Positions 8,874-18,149 of a stretch of 40,883 nt of DNA are shown here, one piece after another. The stretch's first letter is position 1; each line of letters opens with the position of its first letter. Source of the stretch: Thermoplasmata archaeon (GTDB lineage Archaea > Thermoplasmatota > Penumbrarchaeia > JAEHCK01); the NCBI GenBank assembly GCA_020696345.1, contig JAEHCK010000027.1, positions 1 to 40,883 on the forward strand, in the 5' to 3' direction. Below the pieces are notes generated by a model that ran no database searches, was not told the origin of the DNA, and worked only from the letters and a program-made list of their open reading frames with translations. The position numbers were made by a program, and so were the translations under genes.

Positions 8874-9392
8874 ATGTCAACCGCTTTCGAGCTGATACAA
8901 CAAGATAAACGTTTACAGGAACACTGGCTTCGCCGGTTGGTTGCGATCATCATCGATGTGATCATTATTGGAATATTTATGGGAATTATCTCATTCATAA
9001 TTGGATTTGGTGTGTATTGGTTTGGTTTTTCCCTAAAGTCACTATTATGGTCATCCGTTTCCGGAGTTATTTTTTTCTTGTACTCCGCGTTCTTCGAGGG
9101 GTTCAGGGGGGCCACCATTGGAAAAATGCTGCTTAAGCTCGAGGTTGTGAGTGTGAGCAGGGCCGGACCAATGGATATTACCAAAGCGTTGATGAGGAAC
9201 CTCTCTAAAATACATGGCGTGCTCTTATTACTGGACGTCATAATTGCATTTTTAACTGATGGCGAGCCCAAACAGCGTTACCTGGACAGGATCGCTAATA
9301 CTACTGCGGAAGATATCTCCGGGGCGGAGGGGTATCTGCATGACCGCAGGCCGCCCCGCGGGCCGCCCCGACCATATCGTAACAAATATTAA
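8874..9392 (+). CDS. RDD-family integral membrane protein
   Basis: A 172-residue membrane protein of the RDD family. Members are small polytopic proteins, some implicated in ion or sodium transport, but most without proven function. Visible features are the first-helix RRLVAIIIDVIIIGIF (about 22-37) with the characteristic Arg and Asp, further helices around 40-55 and 60-78, and the family motif FRGATIGKMLLKLEV (about 83-97). A later Arg (LMRNLSK) precedes a final helix with LLLLDVI. The C-terminal tail is basic and Pro/Arg-rich. ATG 8874 has GAGGATCA just before it. The GPN GTPase gene follows after 69 bases on the same strand and may be co-transcribed. Function cannot be assigned from context. 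Confidence 0.85.
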   Translation: MSTAFELIQQDKRLQEHWLRRLVAIIIDVIIIGIFMGIISFIIGFGVYWFGFSLKSLLWSSVSGVIFFLYSAFFEGFRGATIGKMLLKLEVVSVSRAGPMDITKALMRNLSKIHGVLLLLDVIIAFLTDGEPKQRYLDRIANTTAEDISGAEGYLHDRRPPRGPPRPYRNKY

Positions 9393-9461
9393 ATCAGGTC
9401 AATATATCCCTGTTCATGTTAAAATCAATTTAGCTGAAAAGATCTCCAAGAGGGCGTGATC

Positions 9462-10232
9462 ATGAACAATATTAATGTATTCTTTGTAGGCACGGCCGGC
9501 TCGGGCAAAACCTCGCTGGTTTATGCATTCCAGAACTGGATGAACACTCAAAGCCTGGATGTTATCACCGTTAATCTGGACCCTGGTGTGGAATATTTAC
9601 CGTATGAACCCGATATTGACATACGTGAGTGGGTATCGTTACCCGAGATCATGAAATCGCATAACCTGGGTCCCAACGGTGCTCAGATCGCTTGCGCAGA
9701 TCTATTGGTGTTCAATATCGAGCGTGTGAAAAAGTTAATAGACAAATACAAGACCAATTATATCCTGATCGATACCCCTGGCCAGACCGAGCTGTTCACA
9801 TTCCGCCACTCGAGCATACGCATAGTTGAAACCTTTGGCAGGGAAAGTTCGGTATTAATATTCCTGATCGACCCGTTCATTGCCCAAACACCAAGCGGAT
9901 TCGTGTCCGAGCTATTGCTCGCCGCCACGATCCAGTTCAGGTTCGGTTTGCCAATATTCAATGTGATCACCAAAAGTGACATGATGGAGCAGGAAGCACT
10001 GGATCTGATCGAGGCATGGTCCACCAGCCTGGAAACACTTGAAGGGACTTTGATGGATGAATCTAAAAATATACATTCACAACTCAATTTCGAGCTCTTA
10101 CGGGTTCTGCAGGATATGGAGATCTACAGACCGTTCACACCCACCTCGGCAGAGACCGGGTCAGGCATGGAGGAGATATATAATTTCATCCAGCAGTTAT
10201 TCGATGGCGGCGAAGACTTAAGACCTGATTAA
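9462..10232 (+). CDS. GPN-loop GTPase
   Basis: A soluble GTPase of the GPN-loop family, found in archaea and eukaryotes. Eukaryotic members help assemble and import RNA polymerase II; the archaeal role is less settled. The 256-residue protein has the P-loop GTAGSGKTS (10-18), the defining Gly-Pro-Asn insertion in NLGPNGAQ (70-72), the G3 motif DTPGQTE (104-110) and the base-recognition TKSD (170-173). I start at ATG 9462 rather than GTG 9456, because GAGG at 9450-9453 is eight bases from the ATG but only two from the GTG. It follows the RDD gene by 69 bases on the same strand. Length and motifs are all typical, so the family call is firm. Confidence 0.93.
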   Translation: MNNINVFFVGTAGSGKTSLVYAFQNWMNTQSLDVITVNLDPGVEYLPYEPDIDIREWVSLPEIMKSHNLGPNGAQIACADLLVFNIERVKKLIDKYKTNYILIDTPGQTELFTFRHSSIRIVETFGRESSVLIFLIDPFIAQTPSGFVSELLLAATIQFRFGLPIFNVITKSDMMEQEALDLIEAWSTSLETLEGTLMDESKNIHSQLNFELLRVLQDMEIYRPFTPTSAETGSGMEEIYNFIQQLFDGGEDLRPD

Positions 10233-10312
10233 TTGTTGATGGGGGTCATTGGAAATTTGAAATTGTAAATTTTAAAATTAAATTCCAAGCACCATTGCCC
10301 AAACTTGAAACC

Positions 10313-10318
10313 TTTTTT
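10313..10318 (+). terminator. Oligo-T tract after the GPN GTPase gene
   Basis: Six T residues about 80 bases after the stop codon, at the very end of the convergent gene. Preceded by AT-rich dispersed-repeat sequence (AAATTTGAAATTGTAAA type) but no stable hairpin that I can see. Confidence 0.3.
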
Positions 10319-10725
10319 CAATTCATCCGATAATATTCTTTTCTTGAGTCGGATGGCACATTTACTAGGAAATCCTCAGGCTTACGTACACGGGTCTCAT
10401 GAGATGGTCCTTGCGACATTGTCGGTTGAAAAGATTGCTTTTGTCTATCGAACCTAAGTATCGCCAAGGTGATGGATGAAAAAATGAATGCTAAACCTAA
10501 AAAACTTAATTTATCAGACAATTCCTCTTGCCATTTCAGCCTATCGTAATCATTCAGTGTTTCATCGTATCCATTTTCTGTTTTTTCATCAAATTCCGGC
10601 CCATTTTCAACCTTCATTTCAGATAATTTAAGATCTTTCTGTGAAGGTATAATAGCTATTCCTATTATTATCAATAGAATTCCAACATAGCAAATTACAA
10701 GAATTACAATATCTTTTTGCTCCAA
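10318..10725 (-). CDS. Small two-helix membrane protein of unknown function
   Basis: 135 residues that I do not recognise. There is an N-terminal membrane helix (about 6-26, rich in Ile, Val and Leu), a hydrophilic acidic loop of about 45 residues, a second helix (about 73-90), and a hydrophilic tail ending in RKEYYRMN. The start is TTG at 10725: minus-strand GGGGGTTAG lies six bases before it and no ATG precedes the first helix. The neighbouring minus-strand gene (10784 onward) also encodes a membrane-anchored protein, and the 58-base gap suggests one transcription unit. The topology with both termini on the same side is inferred, not proven. Confidence 0.65.
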   Translation of the reverse strand: MEQKDIVILVICYVGILLIIIGIAIIPSQKDLKLSEMKVENGPEFDEKTENGYDETLNDYDRLKWQEELSDKLSFLGLAFIFSSITLAILRFDRQKQSFQPTMSQGPSHETRVRKPEDFLVNVPSDSRKEYYRMN

Positions 10726-10783
10726 CTTCTAACCCCCAATGCTTAATTGATCAAAGGGTAACTTAAATTTGTACGTTATAAAA

Positions 10784-11953
10784 TTACACCGGTTCATACT
10801 TCCAAACCTCGCCCTCACCACCGATAAGCAGCACTTCGGTTTCGGGATCATTTAATGTAACTGCTGCAATGGAGTTACAAACCTCGGGAAGGATCTCCTG
10901 ATATACAAGATCATTAGTTATGTTATATAAATATAAAATCGACCGCTCCCAATTTTTATATGCGACGATCACGGCAAAATATTCGGGTTGATCGTTCATT
11001 AATTTAACTGGAAGGCCTCTGGCAAAACCCAGATCCTCACATCTTGGTGCTTTCAATTGGATAACTGTCTCTCCACTGAAATTAATTATCCAAATACCTA
11101 CTTCATCGCAACTTATGATATATTTGCTGTCATTACTCCCCGGCCAACTGCTGATCGAGAAATCTGACAAATAATGGTGGGGTGAAACTTCATTTTTACT
11201 GATAACTTTTCCTTTGCCATTTCGAACTGTAATATCACCACTAACATTACTGTGAACGATCTCGAAGGTGCTATCATTATTAGTATCAACCATTTCTACA
11301 TGCCACACATTCCCGTCTGGTTTTACCCAGACATTATCACCATTTTCATCTAACAGGTGAACTCCACCACCGCCATTAAATCCCACCACGAACTCTAATT
11401 GACCATCATTATCAATATCACCGGCACATGCATCATCCGTACCTCTGTCTTCATAAGTATATGTCCAAATCTCTTCTCCATGATGGTCGTATGTAGATGC
11501 ACCACTAAGCCAAGAGCCACGGTTCATGAATTCATAGGTATTATCATTATTTATATCAATAATCTCAACATGATTTAGCCATGATTCGAACATTACTTTT
11601 GATATTGTATCTGAATTATTATTGATAAATGTGGCACCATTTGTACTGGCAAGTCCAATTTCCAATCCGGGGTCAGGATCGAGATCCAATTCAACTATAT
11701 CCGTAATATAATCAAATTGTTTATTTTTATAGAACAAAGATTTGTTCAAAATTTCCGACCCGATTAAGACTCCCGTAATATTCAATCCTTCGGGTCTTTC
11801 TAATTTTTCAAAATCATTTATATAATCAACATCTTTAGTATCATTTTCATCAATAAATATATCAAAGATAAAAATACGAATAGTTAATAATGAAATAATT
11901 AGAATAATTATTATAAACAGATTCAAATTCGTTTTCACATAGCTACCCAACAT
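10784..11953 (-). CDS. Membrane-anchored extracellular protein with FG-GAP/VCBS-like calcium-binding repeats
   Basis: About 389 residues. An N-terminal signal-anchor helix (about 12-32, Ile/Leu-rich) is followed by an extracellular domain with short repeats carrying DINNDNTYE, DIDNDGQLE and DTNNDSTFE. These are calcium-binding D-x-D-x-D loops of the FG-GAP/VCBS type seen in beta-propellers, alternating with aromatic strands such as EEIWTYTY. A beta-propeller ectodomain of six or seven blades is likely; the ligand is unknown. An in-frame ATG lies six codons upstream at 11971, but the best TATA-like sequence (minus-strand CTTTTTAAAT) overlaps it. That placement fits a leaderless start at ATG 11953, which I chose. 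There is no clear Shine-Dalgarno site for either. The calcium loops are seen; adhesion or substrate binding is a guess. Confidence 0.72.
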   Translation of the reverse strand: MLGSYVKTNLNLFIIIILIISLLTIRIFIFDIFIDENDTKDVDYINDFEKLERPEGLNITGVLIGSEILNKSLFYKNKQFDYITDIVELDLDPDPGLEIGLASTNGATFINNNSDTISKVMFESWLNHVEIIDINNDNTYEFMNRGSWLSGASTYDHHGEEIWTYTYEDRGTDDACAGDIDNDGQLEFVVGFNGGGGVHLLDENGDNVWVKPDGNVWHVEMVDTNNDSTFEIVHSNVSGDITVRNGKGKVISKNEVSPHHYLSDFSISSWPGSNDSKYIISCDEVGIWIINFSGETVIQLKAPRCEDLGFARGLPVKLMNDQPEYFAVIVAYKNWERSILYLYNITNDLVYQEILPEVCNSIAAVTLNDPETEVLLIGGEGEVWKYEPV

Positions 11954-11971
11954 ATGAATGATTTTATTCAT

Positions 11972-12738
11972 TTAAAAAGTTATCTTAAACCACACTCTCA
12001 ACCTCTGATGGAGTGCCAATATTACCAACTAAAATCTTTTTCAGATTTTCTTAATGCTTTTTAGGTGCAGAATAATTAACTCTGAAAAAATAATACAAAA
12101 GATTTAATAGCCCAAAGCAGAATACAAATCTATTATACACGCTCGTACTTCTATACATATACAAATCATGGTGCCACCTGGCAGGGAAATGCGGTTTGGG
12201 GTGTCAAGATCTCCGACAACGTCGATGAGGACTGGTCAGAGGCTAGGGTGACATGGCTTGTGAACCACCGCGAGATTTGGATCGTGCCAACAATGAACCC
12301 GGATGGAACTACCACAACATGCGCTCTGACGTGGGTATCTGTATTGCTTACCACAGTGTTGGCGGTTGGGTAATCTGGGTAAAATTTCTGAAAGGCCGAC
12401 GCAGGTTTACGAATATCAAAAAACGTAATGTTAAGGATAAATGATACTATCTGACCGAACCGGAGCCAATATGTAAATAAAGAGGGAACAAATCTTAAAG
12501 ATCTATCTCTTTGATATTTTTTATGACGCCTATTGGAAATCCAAAGGAAAAGGCAAAAGTGAAAGTTTAAAGATAAATTTAACTTTTAAATTTTAAAGAA
12601 ACTCCCCTCCCCAAACGACCGTAAACGATAATTCATTGAAGTGGTCTCCAAACTACAAATACACTTTAAGCTAATCATTGTTCATTGTAATCTTATCGAT
12701 CATTTTACTTTCACTAAACACTAGGATAAGTATTTATA
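11972..12738. other. Gene-poor interval, 767 bases
   Basis: No intact gene. It holds the M14 carboxypeptidase remnant (12167-12336) and, beyond it, AT-rich sequence with degenerate short repeats. One piece, ATTTTTTATGACG near 12516-12528 followed by TATTGGAA, recurs at 17274-17294. The uvrA promoter lies at the right end. Confidence 0.7.
12167..12336 (+). pseudogene. Remnant of a zinc carboxypeptidase (peptidase M14)
   Basis: In one frame from 12167 the translation reads AVWGVKISDNVDED and then, after a few residues, RVTWLVNHREIWIVP followed by TMNPDG. Both blocks are hallmark M14 sequence, but intact enzymes have about 50-60 residues between them, including the HxxE zinc ligands, and those are missing. 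After NPDG the match continues in another frame (WNYHNMRSD from 12304), showing a frameshift. No start codon, signal peptide or catalytic C-terminal half is present. I read this as a secreted carboxypeptidase gene reduced by an internal deletion and a frameshift. It agrees with the proteolytic style of the organism and may derive from a paralogue elsewhere in the genome. Confidence 0.75.
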
Positions 12739-12740
12739 AT
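12733..12740 (+). promoter_or_regulatory. TATA box of uvrA
   Basis: TTTATAAT is centred 27 bases before ATG 12763, the exact distance expected for a leaderless transcript. The in-frame ATG at 12739 overlaps the box and so cannot be the start. Confidence 0.6.
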
Positions 12741-12762
12741 GGTCCATTTTTTTCTGCCCTTA

Positions 12763-15564
12763 ATGAAAAATATTCTGATCAAGGGAGCGAGGCAGCATAA
12801 TCTAAAGAATATCGATGTCGAGATCCCCCGTGATAAATTCATCGTGATCACCGGCCTATCTGGCTCTGGTAAGTCTACGCTTGCATTTGACACACTGTAT
12901 GCCGAGGGCCAGAGGAAGTATGTGGAATCATTGTCCGCGTATGCGCGCCAGTTTCTTGCACTGATGAATAAACCGGATGTTGACAGCATTGACGGTCTGT
13001 CACCAGCCATCTCCATCGAGCAGAAGACCACCAGTAAAAATCCAAGAAGTACGGTTGGGACCGTGACCGAGATCTATGATTATCTGAGGCTGTTGTATGC
13101 CCGGATCGGCACGCCGCACTGCCCCGAGCATAAGGTTCCCATCGAGGCACAGTCACCCGAAAAGATCACACAACGAATAGTGGACGAGCTCAAAGGCCAG
13201 ATAATCGTTCTCGCACCCATGGTCAGACAAAAGAAAGGTACCTACGAAAAACTCATTTCGAATCTGTTTAAAGAAGGGTATACACGAGTCCGGGTTAATA
13301 AAAAAATACGCCGTACGGACGAGAAAATTACACTGGAACGGTACAAGAAGCACGATATCGAAATCGTTATCGACCGCCTGAAAACAGATGATAGGTCCAG
13401 ACTGGCAGAAGCAGTGGAAAATGCACTGTCTAGATCCGAGGGCCTGGTAATAGCCGTTGATAAAAATAATTCCGAGCATGTATACTCCGCCCAGCTGGCC
13501 TGCCCGGAATGTGGTCTTGGTTTCGAGGAACTGCAACCGCGCATGTTCTCATTCAACAGCCCGTTCGGCGCATGTGAGGCATGCCACGGCCTGGGCATCA
13601 AAATGGACTTTGACTTGGACCTGATCATTCCCGATAAGAGCTTGAGCATAGCCGAAGGTGCGATCGCGATTTACAGGAATGCAATAGACGGCTGGCGCGG
13701 GCATTATATTGCCGCCCTGGCAAGACATTATGGTTTTGATCTACTCTCACCGATCTCTGAATTAACTGAAGTGCAATACAACATTTTGATGTTCGGTTCC
13801 GATGAAAAGATCAGGTTCAACATCACCACCAGAAGTGGAGATAGCAAATGGTCGCATGCCGGTTACTGGGAGGGGCTGCTCCCGCAGATCGAGAGATTGT
13901 TTCAACAGACCGAATCCGATTATAGACGACGAGAGATGGAGAAATTCATGCGTATCTCACCATGCCCGAAGTGTAATGGAAAACGGCTTAAAGAGAAGAT
14001 ACTGGCAGTTACTATTGGTAAAAGATCGATCATCGATATTACCGACCTGTCCATAAAAAAGGCCATTGAATTTTTCAATAAATTAAAGCTAACGAAAAAA
14101 CAGAGTGATATCGGTCACCAGATCTTGAAGGAGATCAGGGAAAGGCTGAATTTTCTTGATAAGGTGGGATTGAACTATCTGACACTATCGCGCAGCTCCA
14201 GCACGCTCTCTGGCGGTGAGGGGCAGCGCATCAGGTTGGCGACGCAGATCGGGTCAAATCTGATGGGTGTGTTGTACATCCTAGACGAACCGTCCATTGG
14301 CCTGCACCAGGTTGATAACAATAAGTTGATCGACACTCTGCACAAGCTGAGAGATATTGGTAATACCCTGATCGTGGTTGAGCATGACGAAGAGACCATT
14401 AAACGCGCCGATTATGTGATCGACATGGGCCCTGGTGCGGGTGTGCACGGCGGCTGGATAGTGGCACAGGGAACGCCGAAGCAGATCGAAAGAAACCGGA
14501 AATCTTTGACGGGCCAATATTTAGCTGGAAAATTAAAAATAGAGGTGCCCCAAACACGAAGAAGGTCTGATACTCAAATCGTGCTAAAGGGCTGTAGGGA
14601 GAATAATCTGAAAAATATCAAGGCAAAGATCCCGATTGGAGTATTAAATTTAGTCACTGGTGTCTCCGGCAGCGGTAAATCCACACTGGTCTACGAGATA
14701 TTGTATAAGGGCATGATGAAGAAATTGCACAACTCGAAAGTGCGCGTGGGTAAACATGACGAGATAATACTGGGATCGGAGATCGACAAGGTGATCGTCA
14801 TCGACCAGAGCCCCATCGGCAGGACGCCGCGAAGTAACCCGGTAACATATATCAAAGTGTTCGATGATGTACGCAAGCTCTTCGCAGAGACCAGAGAAGC
14901 CAAGCTGCGCGGTTATAAACCTGGTCGGTTCTCGTTCAATGTCCGTGGTGGTAGATGCGAGGCGTGCAACGGCGACGGCCTCATAAAGATCGAGATGAAC
15001 TTTTTACCCGATGTATATGTGGAATGCGAGGAGTGCAAAGGAAAAAGATACAATAACGAGACGTTGGAGATCACATATAAGGGTAAAACCATCGCAGAAG
15101 TTCTGGACATGACCGTGGAAGAGGCGAATTTACATTTCAAAAATATACCGTCGATCAGAAAAAAGCTCGAGACCTTGAGCAGGGTTGGTCTGGACTACAT
15201 TAAACTTGGCCAAAGCTCAACCACACTCTCCGGTGGAGAGGCGCAGCGTATCAAGCTAACCCGTGAGCTGGCCAAGAAGGCCACGGGGAGGACATTATTC
15301 CTATTGGACGAGCCAACTACGGGTCTGCATTTCCATGATGTGAAAAAGTTATTGAAGGTCTTGAACGACCTGGTCGATATGGGCAATACAGTGATCGTGA
15401 TCGAGCATAACCTGGATGTGATAAAATCGGCTGATCATATACTCGACCTTGGCCCCGAAGGTGGTGATGAAGGCGGTGAGATAATAGCCGAAGGTACGCC
15501 CGAGGAGATCTCCAAGGATCGTAAGAGTTATACCGGCCAGTTCCTCGAGAGGGTTCTGAAATGA
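12763..15564 (+). CDS. uvrA: Excinuclease ABC subunit A
   Basis: DNA-damage recognition ATPase of nucleotide excision repair, about 933 residues, the normal family length. Two ABC modules are complete. The first has GLSGSGKST (about 31-39), the signature LSGGEGQR and Walker [12 protein letters not shown]. The second has [17 protein letters not shown] and [12 protein letters not shown]. Zinc modules are visible as CPECGLGF paired with CEACHGLG, a CPKCNGK motif, and CEACNGDG paired with [10 protein letters not shown] start at ATG 12763 ([16 protein letters not shown]), which matches the family N-terminus; the ATG eight codons upstream sits in the TATA box. The uvrC start codon overlaps the stop by four bases. 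No uvrB is in the window. Only some archaea carry UvrABC, and they probably acquired it from bacteria. Confidence 0.97.
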   Translation: MKNILIKGARQHNLKNIDVEIPRDKFIVITGLSGSGKSTLAFDTLYAEGQRKYVESLSAYARQFLALMNKPDVDSIDGLSPAISIEQKTTSKNPRSTVGTVTEIYDYLRLLYARIGTPHCPEHKVPIEAQSPEKITQRIVDELKGQIIVLAPMVRQKKGTYEKLISNLFKEGYTRVRVNKKIRRTDEKITLERYKKHDIEIVIDRLKTDDRSRLAEAVENALSRSEGLVIAVDKNNSEHVYSAQLACPECGLGFEELQPRMFSFNSPFGACEACHGLGIKMDFDLDLIIPDKSLSIAEGAIAIYRNAIDGWRGHYIAALARHYGFDLLSPISELTEVQYNILMFGSDEKIRFNITTRSGDSKWSHAGYWEGLLPQIERLFQQTESDYRRREMEKFMRISPCPKCNGKRLKEKILAVTIGKRSIIDITDLSIKKAIEFFNKLKLTKKQSDIGHQILKEIRERLNFLDKVGLNYLTLSRSSSTLSGGEGQRIRLATQIGSNLMGVLYILDEPSIGLHQVDNNKLIDTLHKLRDIGNTLIVVEHDEETIKRADYVIDMGPGAGVHGGWIVAQGTPKQIERNRKSLTGQYLAGKLKIEVPQTRRRSDTQIVLKGCRENNLKNIKAKIPIGVLNLVTGVSGSGKSTLVYEILYKGMMKKLHNSKVRVGKHDEIILGSEIDKVIVIDQSPIGRTPRSNPVTYIKVFDDVRKLFAETREAKLRGYKPGRFSFNVRGGRCEACNGDGLIKIEMNFLPDVYVECEECKGKRYNNETLEITYKGKTIAEVLDMTVEEANLHFKNIPSIRKKLETLSRVGLDYIKLGQSSTTLSGGEAQRIKLTRELAKKATGRTLFLLDEPTTGLHFHDVKKLLKVLNDLVDMGNTVIVIEHNLDVIKSADHILDLGPEGGDEGGEIIAEGTPEEISKDRKSYTGQFLERVLK

Positions 15565-17123
15565 TCGACCTTAGTGCAATACCTACAGATCCAGGATGTT
15601 ATCAGTTCAAAGATCGGTCTGATAAGATCATTTACATAGGTAAAGCCAAGAACCTAAGAAAACGCGTGAAGACTTATTTTAAAAAAAGTGCACACACACT
15701 TGACCCAAAGACACAAGCACTGGTGGAAAACATCGATTCTGTGGATTTTATTGTAACGGACAATGAGGTAGAGGCGTTAATTCTCGAGAATAACTTAATA
15801 AAAAGGAATCAACCAAAATACAATATTGACTTTAAAGATTCTAAACGATACGCATATATTGAGCTAACCGGTGAGGCCTTTCCGCGGTTGGTGATCGCGA
15901 GGTGTGACGTTGGTACGGGAAAAGGCATGTATTTTGGGCCGTTCGTGTCGGCAGGGGCCAGAGATTATATCATGTATGTACTGAGGAGGACCTTCCGGAT
16001 CAGAACCTGTAAAAGGCTGCCTAAACGTGCATGCCTGCGGCATCATATCAACCTTTGCCAGGCGCCGTGTATCGGAAATATAACCGAAGAGAAATATCTA
16101 GAGAAGATCAAAATGGTAAAATTGATCCTCAAAGGCAAAACCAGCCAGCTAATTAATTCGTTGTCAAAACAGATGGAAGCAGCCTCGGCAGGGCGGAATT
16201 ACGAGCGCGCCTTGGAATCACGCGATCAAATAGAGGCGATAAGATCGTTGAAAGAAAGACAGAACATGGAGCGCCAGAGAAAGTTTGATGAGGATATTAT
16301 CAATTATGTGGTTAAAAACCATAGAGTTTATCTGATCTTATTTAATGTCTATAAAGGTTGTTTGGAAAACAAACAGGAATTCGAATTCGAATTCAACCCG
16401 GATTTCTTTGAGGAGTTCATTATCCAGTATTATTCAGAATATAACATTCCAAAAGAATTGATATTGCCACAGGCTATCGATGCATCAGTGGTGGAGTTTC
16501 TAAGATTGAAAAGAAAAGGCGCGCTTAAAGCAACTATACCAAAAAAGGGTGATAAAAAAAAGCTACTGGACTTGGTTATGAAGAATATAGAGGTCACATT
16601 CTTCGGCCATATTGCCAAACTCGAAGACCTGAAGGCCAAGCTGGGCCTTCAGGACATGCCAATGGTGATCGAATGTTTTGATATATCACATCTATCGGGC
16701 ACATCAACGGTGGGGTCTATGGTACAGTTCAGGTCGGCAATACCCGATAAAAGCAATTATAGACGATTTAAGATCAGATCGGTGAAGAGTATCGATGATA
16801 CCTCAGCCATTGCCGAGGTGGTTCGGAGAAGGTATACTCGGTTGATTAATGAGCATTCGGAGATGCCTAGCCTGGTAATAATCGATGGCGGACTTGGCCA
16901 GCTGAATGCGGCTTTAAATGTGCATAAAAAACTCGGAGTAAAATTACCGATCATTGCAATTGCGAAGAAGTTCGAGGAAGTATATCTGCCTGGCCGTAGA
17001 GAACCTCTACGGTTATCCCGGAAAAGCAAGGCATTACAATTGATACAGCAAATACGTGACGAGGCACATAGGTTTGCGATCAAATATAATAGATTGTTGA
17101 GGAAGAAGGAGATGTTGAGCTAA
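15561..17123 (+). CDS. uvrC: Excinuclease ABC subunit C, short form
   Basis: The nuclease that cuts on both sides of a lesion after UvrB loading. The N-terminal GIY-YIG domain shows PGCYQF (11-16), [14 protein letters not shown] and the catalytic Glu in [10 protein letters not shown] cysteine-containing region ([13 protein letters not shown]), a UVR-type helix pair and the RNase H-like domain follow, with Asp residues in [20 protein letters not shown] and RDEAHRFAI. The protein ends about 14 residues after that last motif, at 520 residues. Bacterial UvrC is about 600 and finishes with a helix-hairpin-helix domain, which is absent here. The start overlaps the uvrA stop as ATGA, indicating translational coupling. 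Confidence 0.96.
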   Translation: MIDLSAIPTDPGCYQFKDRSDKIIYIGKAKNLRKRVKTYFKKSAHTLDPKTQALVENIDSVDFIVTDNEVEALILENNLIKRNQPKYNIDFKDSKRYAYIELTGEAFPRLVIARCDVGTGKGMYFGPFVSAGARDYIMYVLRRTFRIRTCKRLPKRACLRHHINLCQAPCIGNITEEKYLEKIKMVKLILKGKTSQLINSLSKQMEAASAGRNYERALESRDQIEAIRSLKERQNMERQRKFDEDIINYVVKNHRVYLILFNVYKGCLENKQEFEFEFNPDFFEEFIIQYYSEYNIPKELILPQAIDASVVEFLRLKRKGALKATIPKKGDKKKLLDLVMKNIEVTFFGHIAKLEDLKAKLGLQDMPMVIECFDISHLSGTSTVGSMVQFRSAIPDKSNYRRFKIRSVKSIDDTSAIAEVVRRRYTRLINEHSEMPSLVIIDGGLGQLNAALNVHKKLGVKLPIIAIAKKFEEVYLPGRREPLRLSRKSKALQLIQQIRDEAHRFAIKYNRLLRKKEMLS

Positions 17124-17353
17124 TGGAATAATGGGTGAAAGGTGCTGGATTGTTGCTTGGGATATTGGAAAAGTCAAAATGTAAAATGAAAAAGTATACT
17201 TTTAACTTTTAAGATTTTACTTTTAAAATTTGACTTTTAAAAAATGTATCAATCATTATTCTTTTTGCGAAGCATTTTTTATGACGTATTGGAACTTGTG
17301 ATTTGGAGCTTGTTTGGAATTTGTGATTTGGAGCTTGTGATTTCCACCAAATA

Positions 17354-17370
17354 ACCAATAAAGAATTGGT
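17354..17370 (-). terminator. Hairpin just past the 3' end of RNase P RNA
   Basis: Read on the minus strand, ACCAAT and ATTGGT form a 6-bp stem around TCTTT immediately after the last P1 helix base. It may assist termination or 3' processing; the following sequence is moderately T-rich. Confidence 0.35.
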
Positions 17371-17705
17371 GGCCAGGTGAAGGTTGTAAGCCTCCTTCTG
17401 TTTCTCCTGGTCTGTTACCATTCCAGGATAGGCAACATTTGACTTAGCGCTTTTCCACTCGGTGCAGCAGATGCTGCGAACCGAATCATTAGCTTGCTCC
17501 AGTGAGGTTGGCCGTTTCAGCAAATCCCGCTCCGACGTCAGGGGCAACCCCTATCATTCCATTGGGAACGGGCTGTGTCGTTTCTGCTCCAGAGCCTAGG
17601 CTCTCACCTACCCGACTTGAATCGGGTCACAATTAAATTGGAGGGAGGACTTTCCTCAGCGACCAATATTACAGGTCACCGTCAGTCGCCCACCTTCTCC
17701 TAGCC
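17371..17705 (-). ncRNA. rnpB: RNase P RNA
   Basis: Catalytic RNA of ribonuclease P, which trims the 5' leader of tRNA precursors. Reading the minus strand, the conserved GAGGAAAGTCC (CR I) occurs about 50 bases from the 5' end, then GAGCAGAAACGACAC, GCTGAAACGGCC, and near the 3' end AGAAACAGAAGGAGGCTTAC, matching the AGA...GGCTTAY region. The ends pair as helix P1: 5' GGCTAGG with 3' CCTGGCC, extended by GAAG with CTTC after one mismatch. That sets the gene at about 335 bases, a normal archaeal size. A TATA box sits 21-28 bases upstream of the 5' end. It lies downstream of, and convergent with, uvrC. Ends are estimated from base pairing and may be off by a few bases. Confidence 0.93.
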
Positions 17706-17725
17706 GAAAATACATTGATTTCTGC

Positions 17726-17733
17726 TATATTAA
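17726..17733 (-). promoter_or_regulatory. TATA box of the RNase P RNA gene
   Basis: Minus-strand TTAATATA lies 21-28 bases before the proposed 5' end at 17705, the standard archaeal position. Confidence 0.65.
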
Positions 17734-17834
17734 TTATTACTATGATTTAACATGGTTTGTAATTAATAATTGAAGTTTTGCATTTTCAAATAAATAGTAG
17801 AGAGTAAGCTATTTGGTCTATCGGTCTACCGGTC

Positions 17835-18022
17835 GACCAGCTGACTAGCCGACCACCCGACTGACTGACCAGCTGACTAGCCGACCACCCGACTAGCCGA
17901 CCAGCTGACTAGCCGACCAGCTGACTAGCCGACCAGCTGACCAGCTGACTAGCCGACCAGCTGACTAGCTGACGAGCTGACTAGCCGACCAGCTGACTAG
18001 CCGACTAACTGACCAGCCGACC
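17835..18022. repeat. 8-bp tandem repeat array, 23 units in strict register
   Basis: Twenty-three consecutive octamers, mostly GACCAGCT and GACTAGCC, run without a break from 17835, followed by a half unit. Variants (GACCACCC, GACTGACT, GACGAGCT, GACTAACT) keep the phase. The block is GC-rich within AT-rich flanks and is preceded by the related inverted octamers GGTCTATC and GGTCTACC. It lies between the RNase P promoter and the promoter of the redox cluster. Confidence 0.9.
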
Positions 18023-18103
18023 ATTTCATTGAACTAAAATTATTATTCTATCCAATCAAAACGCAAATGCAGTAATAATTATTAGCTATATGAAAAAGAA
18101 TAA

Positions 18104-18114
18104 AATATAAAAAG
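18104..18114 (+). promoter_or_regulatory. TATA box of the Hdr/NapH-like gene cluster
   Basis: AATATAAAAAG is centred about 41 bases before ATG 18150. Transcription would begin near 18136. A weak GGCGAT sits before the ATG. It is the only convincing promoter ahead of the eight genes that follow. Confidence 0.5.
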
Positions 18115-18149
18115 CAATTACCCCAACACAAACCTATAGGCGATTATTA

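Larger units (their letters stand above)
17124..18149. other. Interval of about 1 kb with an RNA gene and repeats but no protein gene
   Basis: From left to right: AT-rich degenerate repeats of the TTTTAACTTTTAAG and TGTGATTTGGAGCTTG kind (17170-17340), the RNase P RNA gene on the minus strand (17371-17705) with its promoter, an AT-rich stretch, the octamer array (17835-18022), and the promoter of the redox cluster. Open frames over the RNA gene are spurious. Confidence 0.75.

Noticed and set aside
8581-8895. Open frame of 104 codons through the 27-bp repeats
   Set aside because: It owes its length to the repeat period being divisible by three, has no ribosome site and overlaps the start of the RDD gene.
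12253-12444. Plus-strand open frame of 63 codons
   Set aside because: It runs through the M14 remnant in the wrong frame for most of its length and has no independent support.
12739-12762. Longer uvrA start at 12739
   Set aside because: That ATG overlaps the TATA box, and the added residues do not match the family N-terminus.
17209-17547. Minus-strand open frame of 112 codons
   Set aside because: It overlaps the RNase P RNA gene and has no protein-like features.
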